The notes below the pieces were generated by a model that was not told where the DNA came from, searched no databases, and saw only the letters and a list, made by a program, of their open reading frames with translations. Positions 15,633 through 24,500 of a stretch of 64,000 bases of DNA are shown one piece after another. Where the stretch lies: assembly GCA_963783175.1 (NCBI GenBank), contig CAWANG010000002.1:1-64000 (forward strand), in the 5' to 3' direction. The translations under genes were made by a program, and so were the position numbers. Source of the DNA: Roseiarcus sp963783175 (GTDB lineage Bacteria > Pseudomonadota > Alphaproteobacteria > Rhizobiales > Beijerinckiaceae). Every line of letters begins with the position of its first letter. Within the stretch, counting starts at the first letter, position 1.

Positions 15633-18122
15633 ATGTCGATGACCTCAGTCCGCGGAGTTCAGCGGCCGTTTTTGGCCGGGCTATTTCTGATCTGTATGTG
15701 CAGCCTGATGCTCCAGATCCTCGAGACCCGAATGCTATCGGTTATTTCTTGGTACTATCTGGCCTTTTTCGCTATCAGTATGGCTATGTTTGGCATGACG
15801 GCTGGGTCGTTGCTTGTCTACTTCAATGCCGGGCGCTTCACCGCCGAGCGGATGCTCGAGCATCTCTCCTGGATCGCCTGGGCCTTCGCCCTGGCGGTGG
15901 TGGGCTCCGTGCTGATGATCATCTCCACCGTCATTGTGGGCCAGACCGGCGCGCCGATGATGACGTTGGTCTGGCTGAAGACGATCCTGGTCATCCTGCC
16001 GCCTTACGTGCTAGCCGGCATGGCGATCTCGCTGGCGTTGACGCGAAGTCCCTGGCCGATCGGCCTCGTCTATGGCGTCGATCTCATCGGCGCGGCCACC
16101 GGGTGCCTCCTGGTGTTGGCGGTGATGACGTGGGTCGACGGCGTATCGGCGTTGTTCGCGGTGGGGGCGATCGGCGCCGCGGCGTCAGTCTGCTTTCGCG
16201 CCGCGTTGCGACGCAGCGGCGCGACGGACAGTTTGCAGACCGGCTGGCGTGTGGTGCGCCACCCTGGTTTGCTGGCTCTCCTGCTGGTCTTGCTGACCCT
16301 TGGCAACGCCGCCATTCAGCCGCGCGGGCTCGCCCCGCTCCTCGTCAAGAACGGCTTGGAATTGAACGCGCCGGCGGCGCAGCGGTGGAATTCGTTCTCG
16401 CGCATCCGCGCCGACCCGATGTATGTCGGCACGCCGTCAATGTGGGGACCGTCGCCTTTCATGCCGCCGTCCGAGATCGCGCAGATGAGGCTGAGCATCG
16501 ATGGATCGGCCGGCACCTCAATGTACGAATTCAACGGCGACATCGCAAAGCTCGGCTTTCTCCGATACGACGTCACGACCCTCGCCTACACGATACGGAA
16601 TCGGGGCCGCTCGGCGGTAATCGGCGTCGGCGGGGGACGGGACCTCCTCTCGGCTCATCTTTTTGGCTTCGCGGACGTCACCGGAGTCGAGTTGAACCCG
16701 ATCTTCATCAATTGGCTGACCCAGCGATTTCGTGACTTCAATCATCTCGCCGACATTCCTGGGACGCATTTCAACGTGGACGAGGCGCGCAGTTGGTTCG
16801 CGCGCACCAATGAGCGGTTCGATCTCATACAAATGAGCCTTATCGACACATGGGCGGCGACCGGGGCCGGGGCATTCTCGCTCTCCGAGAATGGGCTTTA
16901 CACTGTCGAAGGATGGAAACACTTCCTCGACGCGCTGACGCCGAACGGGGTGTACACGGTTTCGCGCTGGTACAATCCAGAAAATGTCGGCGAAACCGGC
17001 CGCCTCGTGAGCTTGGCGATGACTGCCCTTCGGGCGCGCGGGGTCGACGATCCACGAGCGCACATTTTCCTCGTAGGCACGCCGATTCTGGCTACCATCA
17101 TCGTCGGGGCCGCGCCGCTCAGCGCGTCCGATCTTGCCAAGCTGCACGAAACTACGCGCGAACTCGGCTTCACCGAACTGATCAGCCCGGATCGGGATCC
17201 CGGGCCGGGGACCTTGGGCGACGTGCTGTCGGCGCTTGACGACGCGGATTTCGCTCAACTCACCAAGCGCTATCACCTTGACCTGAGCGCCCCGACCGAT
17301 GATCGGCCCTTCTTCTTCAACCAACTGGTCCTCACTGATTTGGTTTCATTGGCGAGGGCGCGTTTATCGCAAGAGGGGGTGTTGCACGGCAATTACTCGG
17401 CCGGCACGACTATCGTGGTGATTGTGGCGCTATCGCTCGCCTTGGTGTTGGCCACCATGATCGTTCCGAGTCTGCCTTCGCTGCGACAGGCGTCGGCAGG
17501 ATTGGCGACGCTGGGGACGATGTATTTCGCGCTGATCGGACTCGGCTTCATGTTTGTCGAGATCGGCATTATCCAGCGCGTGTCGATCTTTCTTGGACAC
17601 CCTGTTTACGGTCTCGCGATCGGGCTGTTCAGCATGATCCTCTCGACCGGTATTGGAAGCCTACTCTCTGAGCGTGTGCGCTTGGATACCTCGGGGCGGC
17701 TGATTGTCTGGGCGGGGTTGCTGGTGTTCTTCGTGCTGCTCCTTAGTCTTTGGTTTCCGGTGCTGGTCCGCGCGACGGAGGGGACGAGTTTGCCTGTGCG
17801 AGCGTTGGTGGCGCTCGCGGCGATCGTTCCAGCCGGCACGATGATGGGCTTCGGCTTCCCTACAGGGATGCGGGTGGTGAACGCGCTCGACCGTCGCCCG
17901 ACGCCCTGGTTCTGGGCGGTGAACGGCGCCTGCGGCGTCCTGGCCGCAAGCGTCGCCGTCGGTACCAGCATCACCTTCTCGATCAACGCGAGCCTGTGGG
18001 TCGGCGCGGCCTGCTACGTTCTCCTGGTCCCGGTCGCAATTCAGTTAGGGCGCTTGCAGACAGCAGCGAGCGGCGAAGCGTGGCTGCCGGACGACAGGAC
18101 CAAGTTGGAAATGACCGGTTGA
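15633..18122 (+). CDS. polytopic membrane protein with spermidine-synthase-like methyltransferase domain
   Basis: 829 residues. Hydrophobic helices fill about residues 10-225; a soluble domain of about 300 residues follows; a second set of helices fills about 580-810. The soluble part has a Rossmann nucleotide motif AVIGVGGGRDLLSAH and an acidic VTGVELNPIF strand end, as in spermidine synthases and SAM methyltransferases. Such SpeE-like membrane fusions are widespread, but their reaction is unknown; polyamine synthesis cannot be assumed. ATG 15639 fits the GGGAG better than ATG 15633. Codon and base use are more A/T than the neighbours. The next membrane gene follows 113 bases on. Confidence 0.75.
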   Translation: MSMTSVRGVQRPFLAGLFLICMCSLMLQILETRMLSVISWYYLAFFAISMAMFGMTAGSLLVYFNAGRFTAERMLEHLSWIAWAFALAVVGSVLMIISTVIVGQTGAPMMTLVWLKTILVILPPYVLAGMAISLALTRSPWPIGLVYGVDLIGAATGCLLVLAVMTWVDGVSALFAVGAIGAAASVCFRAALRRSGATDSLQTGWRVVRHPGLLALLLVLLTLGNAAIQPRGLAPLLVKNGLELNAPAAQRWNSFSRIRADPMYVGTPSMWGPSPFMPPSEIAQMRLSIDGSAGTSMYEFNGDIAKLGFLRYDVTTLAYTIRNRGRSAVIGVGGGRDLLSAHLFGFADVTGVELNPIFINWLTQRFRDFNHLADIPGTHFNVDEARSWFARTNERFDLIQMSLIDTWAATGAGAFSLSENGLYTVEGWKHFLDALTPNGVYTVSRWYNPENVGETGRLVSLAMTALRARGVDDPRAHIFLVGTPILATIIVGAAPLSASDLAKLHETTRELGFTELISPDRDPGPGTLGDVLSALDDADFAQLTKRYHLDLSAPTDDRPFFFNQLVLTDLVSLARARLSQEGVLHGNYSAGTTIVVIVALSLALVLATMIVPSLPSLRQASAGLATLGTMYFALIGLGFMFVEIGIIQRVSIFLGHPVYGLAIGLFSMILSTGIGSLLSERVRLDTSGRLIVWAGLLVFFVLLLSLWFPVLVRATEGTSLPVRALVALAAIVPAGTMMGFGFPTGMRVVNALDRRPTPWFWAVNGACGVLAASVAVGTSITFSINASLWVGAACYVLLVPVAIQLGRLQTAASGEAWLPDDRTKLEMTG

Positions 18123-18235
18123 CGCTTTAACTTAGGGATCTCCGATTGAAAGACCAGCGGCCGGTCGACACGGATGGGCGCCTGGGCGTTTGCGCGATCT
18201 GCTGAGTTGTAGACTGCGTCCCACCGAAAGTGAAC

Positions 18236-20092
18236 ATGCATTTACTCGCGAATATTGGCGACGATTTTATTTCAAGAGTTGGCATATACGAAGCATGGCA
18301 GCTGCCGTTGACTCTACTCATGCTTTTGACTGCCGTATTGATCACAAAATACCCGATTAGACTGTTCGCCAAATTTGAAAACCTCGTCGGCAAGATCGCC
18401 GATCGGCCCTACCTCAGCGCGGCTTTGATCGCTGGCGTCGCGACCTGCGCTCGTCTGGCGCTGTCGCCGTTTCTCGGAACCCCGCAGCCGATTGTCGCCG
18501 ACGAGGTCAGCCTCACATTGCAGGCGAAGACATATCTCGCCGGGCATCTCGCGAGCCATGTGAACCTATTGCCGGACTTTGGATCAATCTACGTCATTGT
18601 GTCTCCCACTTACGCGTCGATGTATCCGGTCCTTCGGTCGTTTCCGATATTCATAGGCCTTTTCCTGGGCATTGGCGCATGGGGAGGGGTTCTTCTCTCC
18701 ATGGTTGCGCTGACTGTCGCAGCGTATTGGATGGTGCGGGAATGGATCAATTCCAGGTATGCTTTTATCGCGTCGCTAATCGTCATGGTTCGATATGGGT
18801 TATTCAGCCTTTGGGTGAATTCATTTTGGGGCGGAGCGTTTACCGCTCTTGGCGGGGTCCTGCTGTTGGGGGGGTTCAAGGCAATCAGGTCGCGTCCGAA
18901 TCTGTTGAACGGCGCGGTGGTCGGCTTGGGTGTCTTCATCATGATGACGACACGACCCTACGAGGGAATGGTCTATGCGATTCCCTTTGGAGCGGCCCTG
19001 GTTATTCAATTCATTCGATCGACGACATTGGAGCGGAAGTCGCTGATCCCAGCCGGTATGGCAGCAACCGTCCTGGTCGCGGCCGGATTTGGTCTTACGT
19101 TGGTCCACAACCAAGCCGTGACCGGAGACTGGAAGATTCCGCCGTATGCGCTCTACCGCCAGACGGGCTCGCAAGTACCCGCTTTCCTCGTGGAAAGCGG
19201 CGGGCCCCGGGAGGCGGCGCCGGCTCGGTACGCCAAGAACGAGTACGTTAACGCATTCGAACTGAGGTCCTACAATCGTCGAGAGACCTGGGCTGGAATT
19301 TATTCCGCGGAGGCGTTCCGCCTTCGGAATAATTGGAACTTTTATTTCGGATTTGCGCTCGTCATTCCGTTTGCGCTCGGAATCTACGCTCTCAGGGGCG
19401 AGCCGACCCTTTTGGTTGCCGCGGCCTCGCTGGCTGTCGGTCTTTCGCTCGAGACCTGGGATCTTGCCCATTACGCGGCGCCCGCCTTTGGTTTCTTCAT
19501 TCTAGCGACCATGGCCGGATTCAAGAGCCTGCGCCAATGGCGACCTTGGGGCTATCCATTTGGGCTGTCGCTGAGTCGGGTTCTGCCGTTAGCGCTCGTC
19601 CTCGGGTCGGCGATTCCGTTGAGCTCGGCGTTGACCGGCCAGCCGACCTTCGTCACGCCCGTCAACAACCATTTTTCTGCGCCTTGCTGCTGGCTTCGGC
19701 CGCGCTCTTTTCACATGACGGTCGCGAATGAAGTCGACCGTTATCGAGGCAAAAACCTGGTCATCGTCGATACCGGGCCGAAGGCGCCGAAAGAGGGGAT
19801 CCTGGTTTCCAACGACCCCGACATCGATAACGAAAAGACAATCTGGATCAATGACGATGCCGAATTCAACCGGCTTGAGATCGATCGCTATCCGGACAGA
19901 CGAATCTGGCGCCTGGGCTGGCTGGACGACGGCGCGGCGTGCCTTCAAGTGTTTCAAACCGTCACGAGTTTTGCCGACGCCCTTCCCGATCCTGGCCCCC
20001 CTTCGTCCGATCAGCAGCGAGATTGGGCTCCGGGTTCGCCGGATCGATGCCCTGGCGGGCTTATTCACGCGCCGGTCGTCGAGCTGAAATAA
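18236..20092 (+). CDS. polytopic membrane protein, GT-C glycosyltransferase-like, family of unknown function
   Basis: About 618 residues from ATG 18236 (GTG 18230 is also possible). Roughly a dozen hydrophobic helices end near residue 480, then a C-terminal soluble domain of about 130 residues containing VIVDTGPKAPKEG and RIWRLGWLDDGAACL. An acidic motif in the first large loop (IVADEVSLTLQAKTYLAG), NSFWGG and TTRPYEG recall the GT-C fold of lipid-linked sugar transferases, where such Asp/Glu residues bind metal. I recognise the motif pattern from uncharacterised bacterial membrane proteins, not a named enzyme. It probably forms a unit with the upstream SpeE-like gene; base composition is similarly A/T-shifted. 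Confidence 0.65.
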   Translation: MHLLANIGDDFISRVGIYEAWQLPLTLLMLLTAVLITKYPIRLFAKFENLVGKIADRPYLSAALIAGVATCARLALSPFLGTPQPIVADEVSLTLQAKTYLAGHLASHVNLLPDFGSIYVIVSPTYASMYPVLRSFPIFIGLFLGIGAWGGVLLSMVALTVAAYWMVREWINSRYAFIASLIVMVRYGLFSLWVNSFWGGAFTALGGVLLLGGFKAIRSRPNLLNGAVVGLGVFIMMTTRPYEGMVYAIPFGAALVIQFIRSTTLERKSLIPAGMAATVLVAAGFGLTLVHNQAVTGDWKIPPYALYRQTGSQVPAFLVESGGPREAAPARYAKNEYVNAFELRSYNRRETWAGIYSAEAFRLRNNWNFYFGFALVIPFALGIYALRGEPTLLVAAASLAVGLSLETWDLAHYAAPAFGFFILATMAGFKSLRQWRPWGYPFGLSLSRVLPLALVLGSAIPLSSALTGQPTFVTPVNNHFSAPCCWLRPRSFHMTVANEVDRYRGKNLVIVDTGPKAPKEGILVSNDPDIDNEKTIWINDDAEFNRLEIDRYPDRRIWRLGWLDDGAACLQVFQTVTSFADALPDPGPPSSDQQRDWAPGSPDRCPGGLIHAPVVELK

Positions 20093-20127
20093 CGCGACGG
20101 GCCTACCTCTTCCTGTCGTCTCCGGGA

Positions 20128-21555
20128 TTACGCTGCGAGCCGAGCCTGATCCTCGATCCGCCCCAGGCTCTCCTCGCGTCCCAAGACCTCGAGCACGTCA
20201 AAGATGCCCGGCGAAGTAGAGCGGCCGGTGAGGGCCGCGCGCAAGGGTTGGGCGACGACGCCGAGCTTGGCGCCCTGCTCCTCCGCATAGGCGCGAACAA
20301 GTTGCTCCGCGTTCTCCGCCGTCCAGTCTTTCAGCCGGGCCAAAGGCGGCAGCAGGTTCTTGAGATGAATGCGTCCGGCGCGGGCGAGAATATCTTCAGC
20401 CTTCGCATCCATCGTCAGCGGGCGCTCGGCGAACAGGAAGGCGGCGCCGTCGAGAAGCTCGACCAGCGTCTTGGCGCGCTCCTTCAGGCCCGGAATCGCG
20501 GCGCGCAGCTGGGCGCGTTTCTCATCGTCGAGCCTGGCTGCGATCTCAGGCCCGCCCGGCAGATAGGGCAGGGTCTCGATGAGCGCGTTGAAGAGGCCGA
20601 CGTCGCTCGCTGCGCGCATATAATGGCCGTTGACGTTCTCGAGCTTGGCGAAGTCGAAGCGCGACGGTGAGCGGCCGACGGCGGCCAGATCGAACGCGGC
20701 GATCAGCTCCTCGGTGGTGAAGAATTCCTTGTCGCCGTGACTCCAGCCAAGCCGCGCCAGGTAGTTGCGCAGCGCCGCCGGCAGAAAGCCCATGGCGCGA
20801 TAGGCGTCGACGCCGAGCGCGCCGTGGCGCTTGGAGAGCTTGGCCCCGTCCGGCCCGTGAATGAGCGGAATATGCGCCATCGCCGGAACGTCCCAGCCGA
20901 GGGCCTGGTAGATCTGCGTCTGCCGCGCGGCGTTGGTCAGATGATCGTCGCCGCGGATAATGTGCGTCACCCCCGCGTCGTGATCGTCGACGACGACCGC
21001 GAGCATGTAGGTCGGGTTGCCGTCCGAGCGTAGGAGGACCAGGTCGTCGAGGTCCTTGTTGGCGAAGGTGACCTTGCCCTGAACGAGGTCGTCGATCACC
21101 GTCTCGCCGTCCTGCCGCGCCTTGAGCCGGATGACGGGCGCGACGCCGGGGGGCGCGAGAGCAGGGTCGCGGTCGCGCCAGCGGCCGTCGTAGCGCATCG
21201 GCTTGCCCTCGAGGCGCGCCGTCTCGCGCATCGCCTCGAGCTCCCCGGTGCTGGCGTAGCAGCGGTAGGCGCCGCCGGAGGCGAGCAGCTCACCGGCGAC
21301 CTCGCGATGGCGCCCGGCGCGCGCGAACTGGCTCACCGCCTCGCCGTCCCAATCGAGCCCGAGCCATTTGAGCCCATCGATAATCGCCTCGACCGCGGCC
21401 TCAGTCGAGCGCTCGCGGTCGGTGTCCTCGATCCGCAGCAGGAACCTGCCGCCGAGGCGCCTGGCGTAGAGCCAGTTGAACAGCGCCGTCCGGGCGCCGC
21501 CGATGTGCAGGAAACCGGTCGGCGAAGGCGCGAAACGGGTGACCACTTGCGTCAT
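20128..21555 (-). CDS. gltX: glutamate--tRNA ligase
   Basis: Charges tRNA-Glu (and in many alphaproteobacteria tRNA-Gln as the first step of indirect Gln-tRNA formation). The start is the ATG at 21555 (MTQVVTRFAPSPTGFLHIGG), giving 475 residues; an open frame upstream of it adds 43 residues unlike the family. Class I signatures are PTGFLHIGG (HIGH) and AKLSKRHG (KMSKS). The remaining anticodon-binding helical domain runs to the C terminus. It is convergent with the membrane gene at 18.2-20.1 kb, 35 bases away, and divergent from the next gene. Confidence 0.97.
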   Translation of the reverse strand: MTQVVTRFAPSPTGFLHIGGARTALFNWLYARRLGGRFLLRIEDTDRERSTEAAVEAIIDGLKWLGLDWDGEAVSQFARAGRHREVAGELLASGGAYRCYASTGELEAMRETARLEGKPMRYDGRWRDRDPALAPPGVAPVIRLKARQDGETVIDDLVQGKVTFANKDLDDLVLLRSDGNPTYMLAVVVDDHDAGVTHIIRGDDHLTNAARQTQIYQALGWDVPAMAHIPLIHGPDGAKLSKRHGALGVDAYRAMGFLPAALRNYLARLGWSHGDKEFFTTEELIAAFDLAAVGRSPSRFDFAKLENVNGHYMRAASDVGLFNALIETLPYLPGGPEIAARLDDEKRAQLRAAIPGLKERAKTLVELLDGAAFLFAERPLTMDAKAEDILARAGRIHLKNLLPPLARLKDWTAENAEQLVRAYAEEQGAKLGVVAQPLRAALTGRSTSPGIFDVLEVLGREESLGRIEDQARLAA

Positions 21556-21920
21556 GGGCGGGTGGGGTCTTCCTGAATTGGCGCGGGAGCGATCCGGCTG
21601 CCGACGCGCCGCTCTATCACACGGCGATATGGGACGCCAAAGGCTGCCCCGCGATCGGCCGGAGCGCGCTAGCCTGAACGTCAATCAGCCCTGATCCGAC
21701 ATTTCCGTCTCGAAACGTCGGGCCGCAAGGATGTCGTGGTCGGACCGGCTGGCGGATCCTGCCGATCATTCGTCGCTCGCGCGCGAGGCCTCAACCGTTG
21801 TATGTCTGGGGTATCGGCGCGTCGGCGCCGGCCGAGACGGCGGGATCGCTCCCGTCGGTGAATAGCGGTGAGTTGCGCAAGATCGGACCAGGGCGCCCCG
21901 ATACGACGTAAGGACCGGTG
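21556..21920. other. 365-base divergent intergenic region between gltX and a membrane gene
   Basis: Must contain both promoters, but I see no confident -35/-10 pair or operator. There is no RNA gene and no repeat. AAGGA at 21910-21914 serves as the ribosome binding site of the rightward gene. Confidence 0.4.
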
Positions 21921-22397
21921 ATGTCTCCCGACACAATCAAATATTTCGAGGGCCTGCTCACGGTCTATACCGATAACATCAGAATCTCCGACATCAAGTC
22001 GAATATTATTCTCTTCTTTCTCGCGATTTCGATACCGACCGTCGCCGCTTTTCGCACGCAGCTCCCGTTCTATATGCCGATATTCCTATTGCTGCTGCTT
22101 CCGCTGTTTTCGATCATTCTCTTGGTCCTGGCGATCTATCCGCGATTTGTCCTCACGCCGGGTTTCCCGTTTTTCATCAAGCGGACGGTTGACCCAGAGG
22201 ATTTTGTGACGCCGCCCGACGACGACAAGAGCTCTCGCCTGTTTCGCGTTCGCTGCGCCGCGCTCGCTAAGATCCTCTATTGGAAGATTTTCCTCTTCCG
22301 TATCGCCATGGTCGGTTGCCTCATCTATCTCGCGGTTCTCTTTCTCCTCGCGATCGGCGGTGTCTTCTTCCCGCTCCCGACCGAAAGCCACTCTTAG
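21921..22397 (+). CDS. small membrane protein, resembles Pycsar/PycTM-type effectors
   Basis: 158 residues from ATG 21921 (AAGGA 6 bases upstream; GTG 21918 abuts). N-terminal amphipathic helix YFEGLLTVYTDNIRISDIKS, then two hydrophobic helices (about 30-48 and 52-75), a polar loop with a second amphipathic helix, and a third hydrophobic helix near 130-152. The layout, helix + D-x-K-S/A + paired TM helices + a distal TM, is like the PycTM / DUF5706 membrane effectors of cyclic-nucleotide defence systems. No cyclase or other partner gene is adjacent, so this is a fold-level resemblance only. Otherwise an uncharacterised membrane protein. Confidence 0.6.
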   Translation: MSPDTIKYFEGLLTVYTDNIRISDIKSNIILFFLAISIPTVAAFRTQLPFYMPIFLLLLLPLFSIILLVLAIYPRFVLTPGFPFFIKRTVDPEDFVTPPDDDKSSRLFRVRCAALAKILYWKIFLFRIAMVGCLIYLAVLFLLAIGGVFFPLPTESHS

Positions 22398-22493
22398 CGT
22401 CACCGCCATAAGCGCGATCCCCAGCGCGTTCCTTTTGTCACGCCGGCGGTGGTAGGCTCGCGCCGACAACCACGCGGCGGCGCTCATAAGCGA

Positions 22494-23177
22494 ATGGACT
22501 TCGTCTTCATGTTGACGCGCAACGACACGACAGTCGAGAACGCGCTCGACCTCGTCGAGATCGCGCGCGAGCTCGGGTTGCGCCATATCGGCTTCAAGGA
22601 TGTCGGCGCCGAAGCTCCGACGCTCAGGCGCTTGACCGCCGCCATTCGCGCCGCAGGCGCCAGTCCGTGGATGGAAGTCGTGTCGACGACGCGCGAGGAC
22701 GAACTTCGCTCGGTCGAGCTTGGCCGCGACCTCGGCGTCGACCGCCTCATGGGCGGGGTGCATGTCGAGGAGGCCCTCCGGATCCTCGAAGGCTGCGCGA
22801 CCCGCTATCTGCCGTTCGCCGGCAAGCCGAGCGGCCATCCGACGCGGCTCGGCGGCTCGGCGGCGGAAGTCGAGGCTCAATGCCGGGCGTTCGCGGCGAT
22901 GGGGTGCGCGGGCGTCGACATTCTCGCCTACCGCGCGACCGAAGCCGAGCCGCTCGACCTCATCGCGGCCTGCCGCCGCGGATTTCCCGACCGGGGCGCT
23001 GTCGTGGTCGCCGGATCGGTCAATTCGGCCGAACGCATCAACGCGGTTCGCGCCGCAGGCGCAGACGCTTTCACGATCGGCACGGCGGCCATCGAGGCTT
23101 CCTATGCGCCAGGCGCTGGTCCGCTCATAGCTCAGCTCAGGGCCGTTCTCGACGACTGTGGCCCCCCACAGACCTAA
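22494..23177 (+). CDS. TIM-barrel protein of uncertain function (phosphate-binding barrel)
   Basis: 227 residues from ATG 22494 (MDFVFMLTRNDTTVENAL). The alternating strand-helix pattern and the late glycine motifs VVVAGSVNSAERI and GADAFTIGTAA are typical of phosphate-binding TIM barrels such as HisA, NanE or ThiE relatives. The centre carries FAGKPSGHPTRLGG and GCAGVDILAYRATEA, which are likely substrate loops. I cannot name its reaction. It is next to a PhyH oxygenase and a LacI regulator, which fits a catabolic setting, but the strands differ. Confidence 0.6.
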   Translation: MDFVFMLTRNDTTVENALDLVEIARELGLRHIGFKDVGAEAPTLRRLTAAIRAAGASPWMEVVSTTREDELRSVELGRDLGVDRLMGGVHVEEALRILEGCATRYLPFAGKPSGHPTRLGGSAAEVEAQCRAFAAMGCAGVDILAYRATEAEPLDLIAACRRGFPDRGAVVVAGSVNSAERINAVRAAGADAFTIGTAAIEASYAPGAGPLIAQLRAVLDDCGPPQT

Positions 23178-23209
23178 CGGCGTAAAATTCGTGCAGTTTT
23201 CGCCGTGCT

Positions 23210-24403
23210 TCAGGTCAGCTTTCTCCAGGCCTGCGCATCGGCCTCCTCGCTGAAGACTTCCGGCGCCCAGTTCTCCTTCAGCGCCTGGCGCATCAAGTCC
23301 TGCTGGCTCTTGGGCGCCATGCCGCCGATCGGCGGGTCGCGATCGAGATTGGTCGGGAAGGAATAGCCTTCCGCACAGGCCGCGACGGCGTTGTCGGCCT
23401 CGGCTGCGGTGATCGCCTTGTCGTTGAGGAGACCTTTGAGCGCCGGATAGAGCTTGAGGCTCATCTTGAGCCGGTCGACGGTCTCCATCGCCCGGCCGAA
23501 GGCCGAGGACACCTGCAAGAGGTTGGCGATCCGGCGCACGTCCTTCGAGCGGTTCGTCCCGGCGGCATGGAAAAGAGCGGGATTGAAAAACACCGCGTCG
23601 CCCTTGGCGAGCGGCAATTGGACATGATGCTCCTCGAAATAGTCGCGAAACTCTGCGCGGCCTGTCGCCATGTAGCCCGGCAAATAACTTTGCGAGAACG
23701 GCAGGTAGAGGGTGGGCCCGGTTTCGAGCGGCATGTCGCAATGGGCGACCGCGCCCTGAAGCGTCAGCACGGGGGAGAGACGATGGACGTGGGCGGGAAA
23801 GCGCTCGATCGCCTCAGGCGATTGGAAGCCGAGATGATAGTCGCGATGCGGAACCTGCGCCGCGCCGCCCGGATTGACGACGTTGAGCTGCGAGGTGATC
23901 TGATAAGATGGGCCGAGCCATGCCTCGCTGACCGTCGCGATGACCGCGTTGCCGTAGTAGGCGGCGAACGCGGCGGGGTCGCGCAGGCAGAGCTTCTCGA
24001 GCGCGTTCCAGATGCGGTCGTTTGCGCCAGGCTTGGCGAAATGATCGCCGCCGCCGATGTTGCTTCTGCGTTCATCCTCGATGATCGCCCAGAAATGATT
24101 GTTTGCGGCGTCGATTGCAGTTGTATCGGCGAACGCGCCGCGAATGGCGATGATGCCCGGTCCGTCGGTCAGCGCCTCGACCCATTCGGCCATCAGTTCC
24201 TTGCGGGTCTCGGGCGAAGCGGCGGCGCTGCGCGCCTCGAGGCCGTCGTAGACAAGCACGTTGGATAGGACGTCGCTGGCGAAGGGATAGTCGGCACGGT
24301 TGACGGAGCGCTCGACGATCCGCCTGAATGCGCCGAGATCGCAAGTCGCCTCGCTCAGCCAGACGCGATTGGACCTCTTCCGCGTGACGTTGTCGTCCTT
24401 CAT
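23210..24403 (-). CDS. phytanoyl-CoA dioxygenase (PhyH) family protein
   Basis: A predicted Fe(II)/2-oxoglutarate-dependent oxygenase. The 397-residue product has the metal-binding HxD in VPHRDYHLGFQ and a distal His in FFNPALFHAAGTNRS, with the following arginines placed to bind 2-oxoglutarate. Substrate is unknown; PhyH members act on lipids, small metabolites or antibiotics. The start codon at 24403 is very close to the upstream ATG of the divergently read LacI gene, so the two probably share a control region of about 100 bases. Confidence 0.8.
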   Translation of the reverse strand: MKDDNVTRKRSNRVWLSEATCDLGAFRRIVERSVNRADYPFASDVLSNVLVYDGLEARSAAASPETRKELMAEWVEALTDGPGIIAIRGAFADTTAIDAANNHFWAIIEDERRSNIGGGDHFAKPGANDRIWNALEKLCLRDPAAFAAYYGNAVIATVSEAWLGPSYQITSQLNVVNPGGAAQVPHRDYHLGFQSPEAIERFPAHVHRLSPVLTLQGAVAHCDMPLETGPTLYLPFSQSYLPGYMATGRAEFRDYFEEHHVQLPLAKGDAVFFNPALFHAAGTNRSKDVRRIANLLQVSSAFGRAMETVDRLKMSLKLYPALKGLLNDKAITAAEADNAVAACAEGYSFPTNLDRDPPIGGMAPKSQQDLMRQALKENWAPEVFSEEADAQAWRKLT

Positions 24404-24500
24404 GGCGTCCTCCGTGCAACGATCTGTGAGGCGGAGTATAAAGGCGTTGTCCGGCAGGACTATTGCGTCAATCCATCAAAAACCCATCAGGCGATCTGTC

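Noticed and set aside
22086..23741. 551-codon minus-strand frame across three genes
   Set aside because: It has no family resemblance and runs antisense to a membrane protein, a TIM-barrel gene and their gap; long GC-driven frames are common here.
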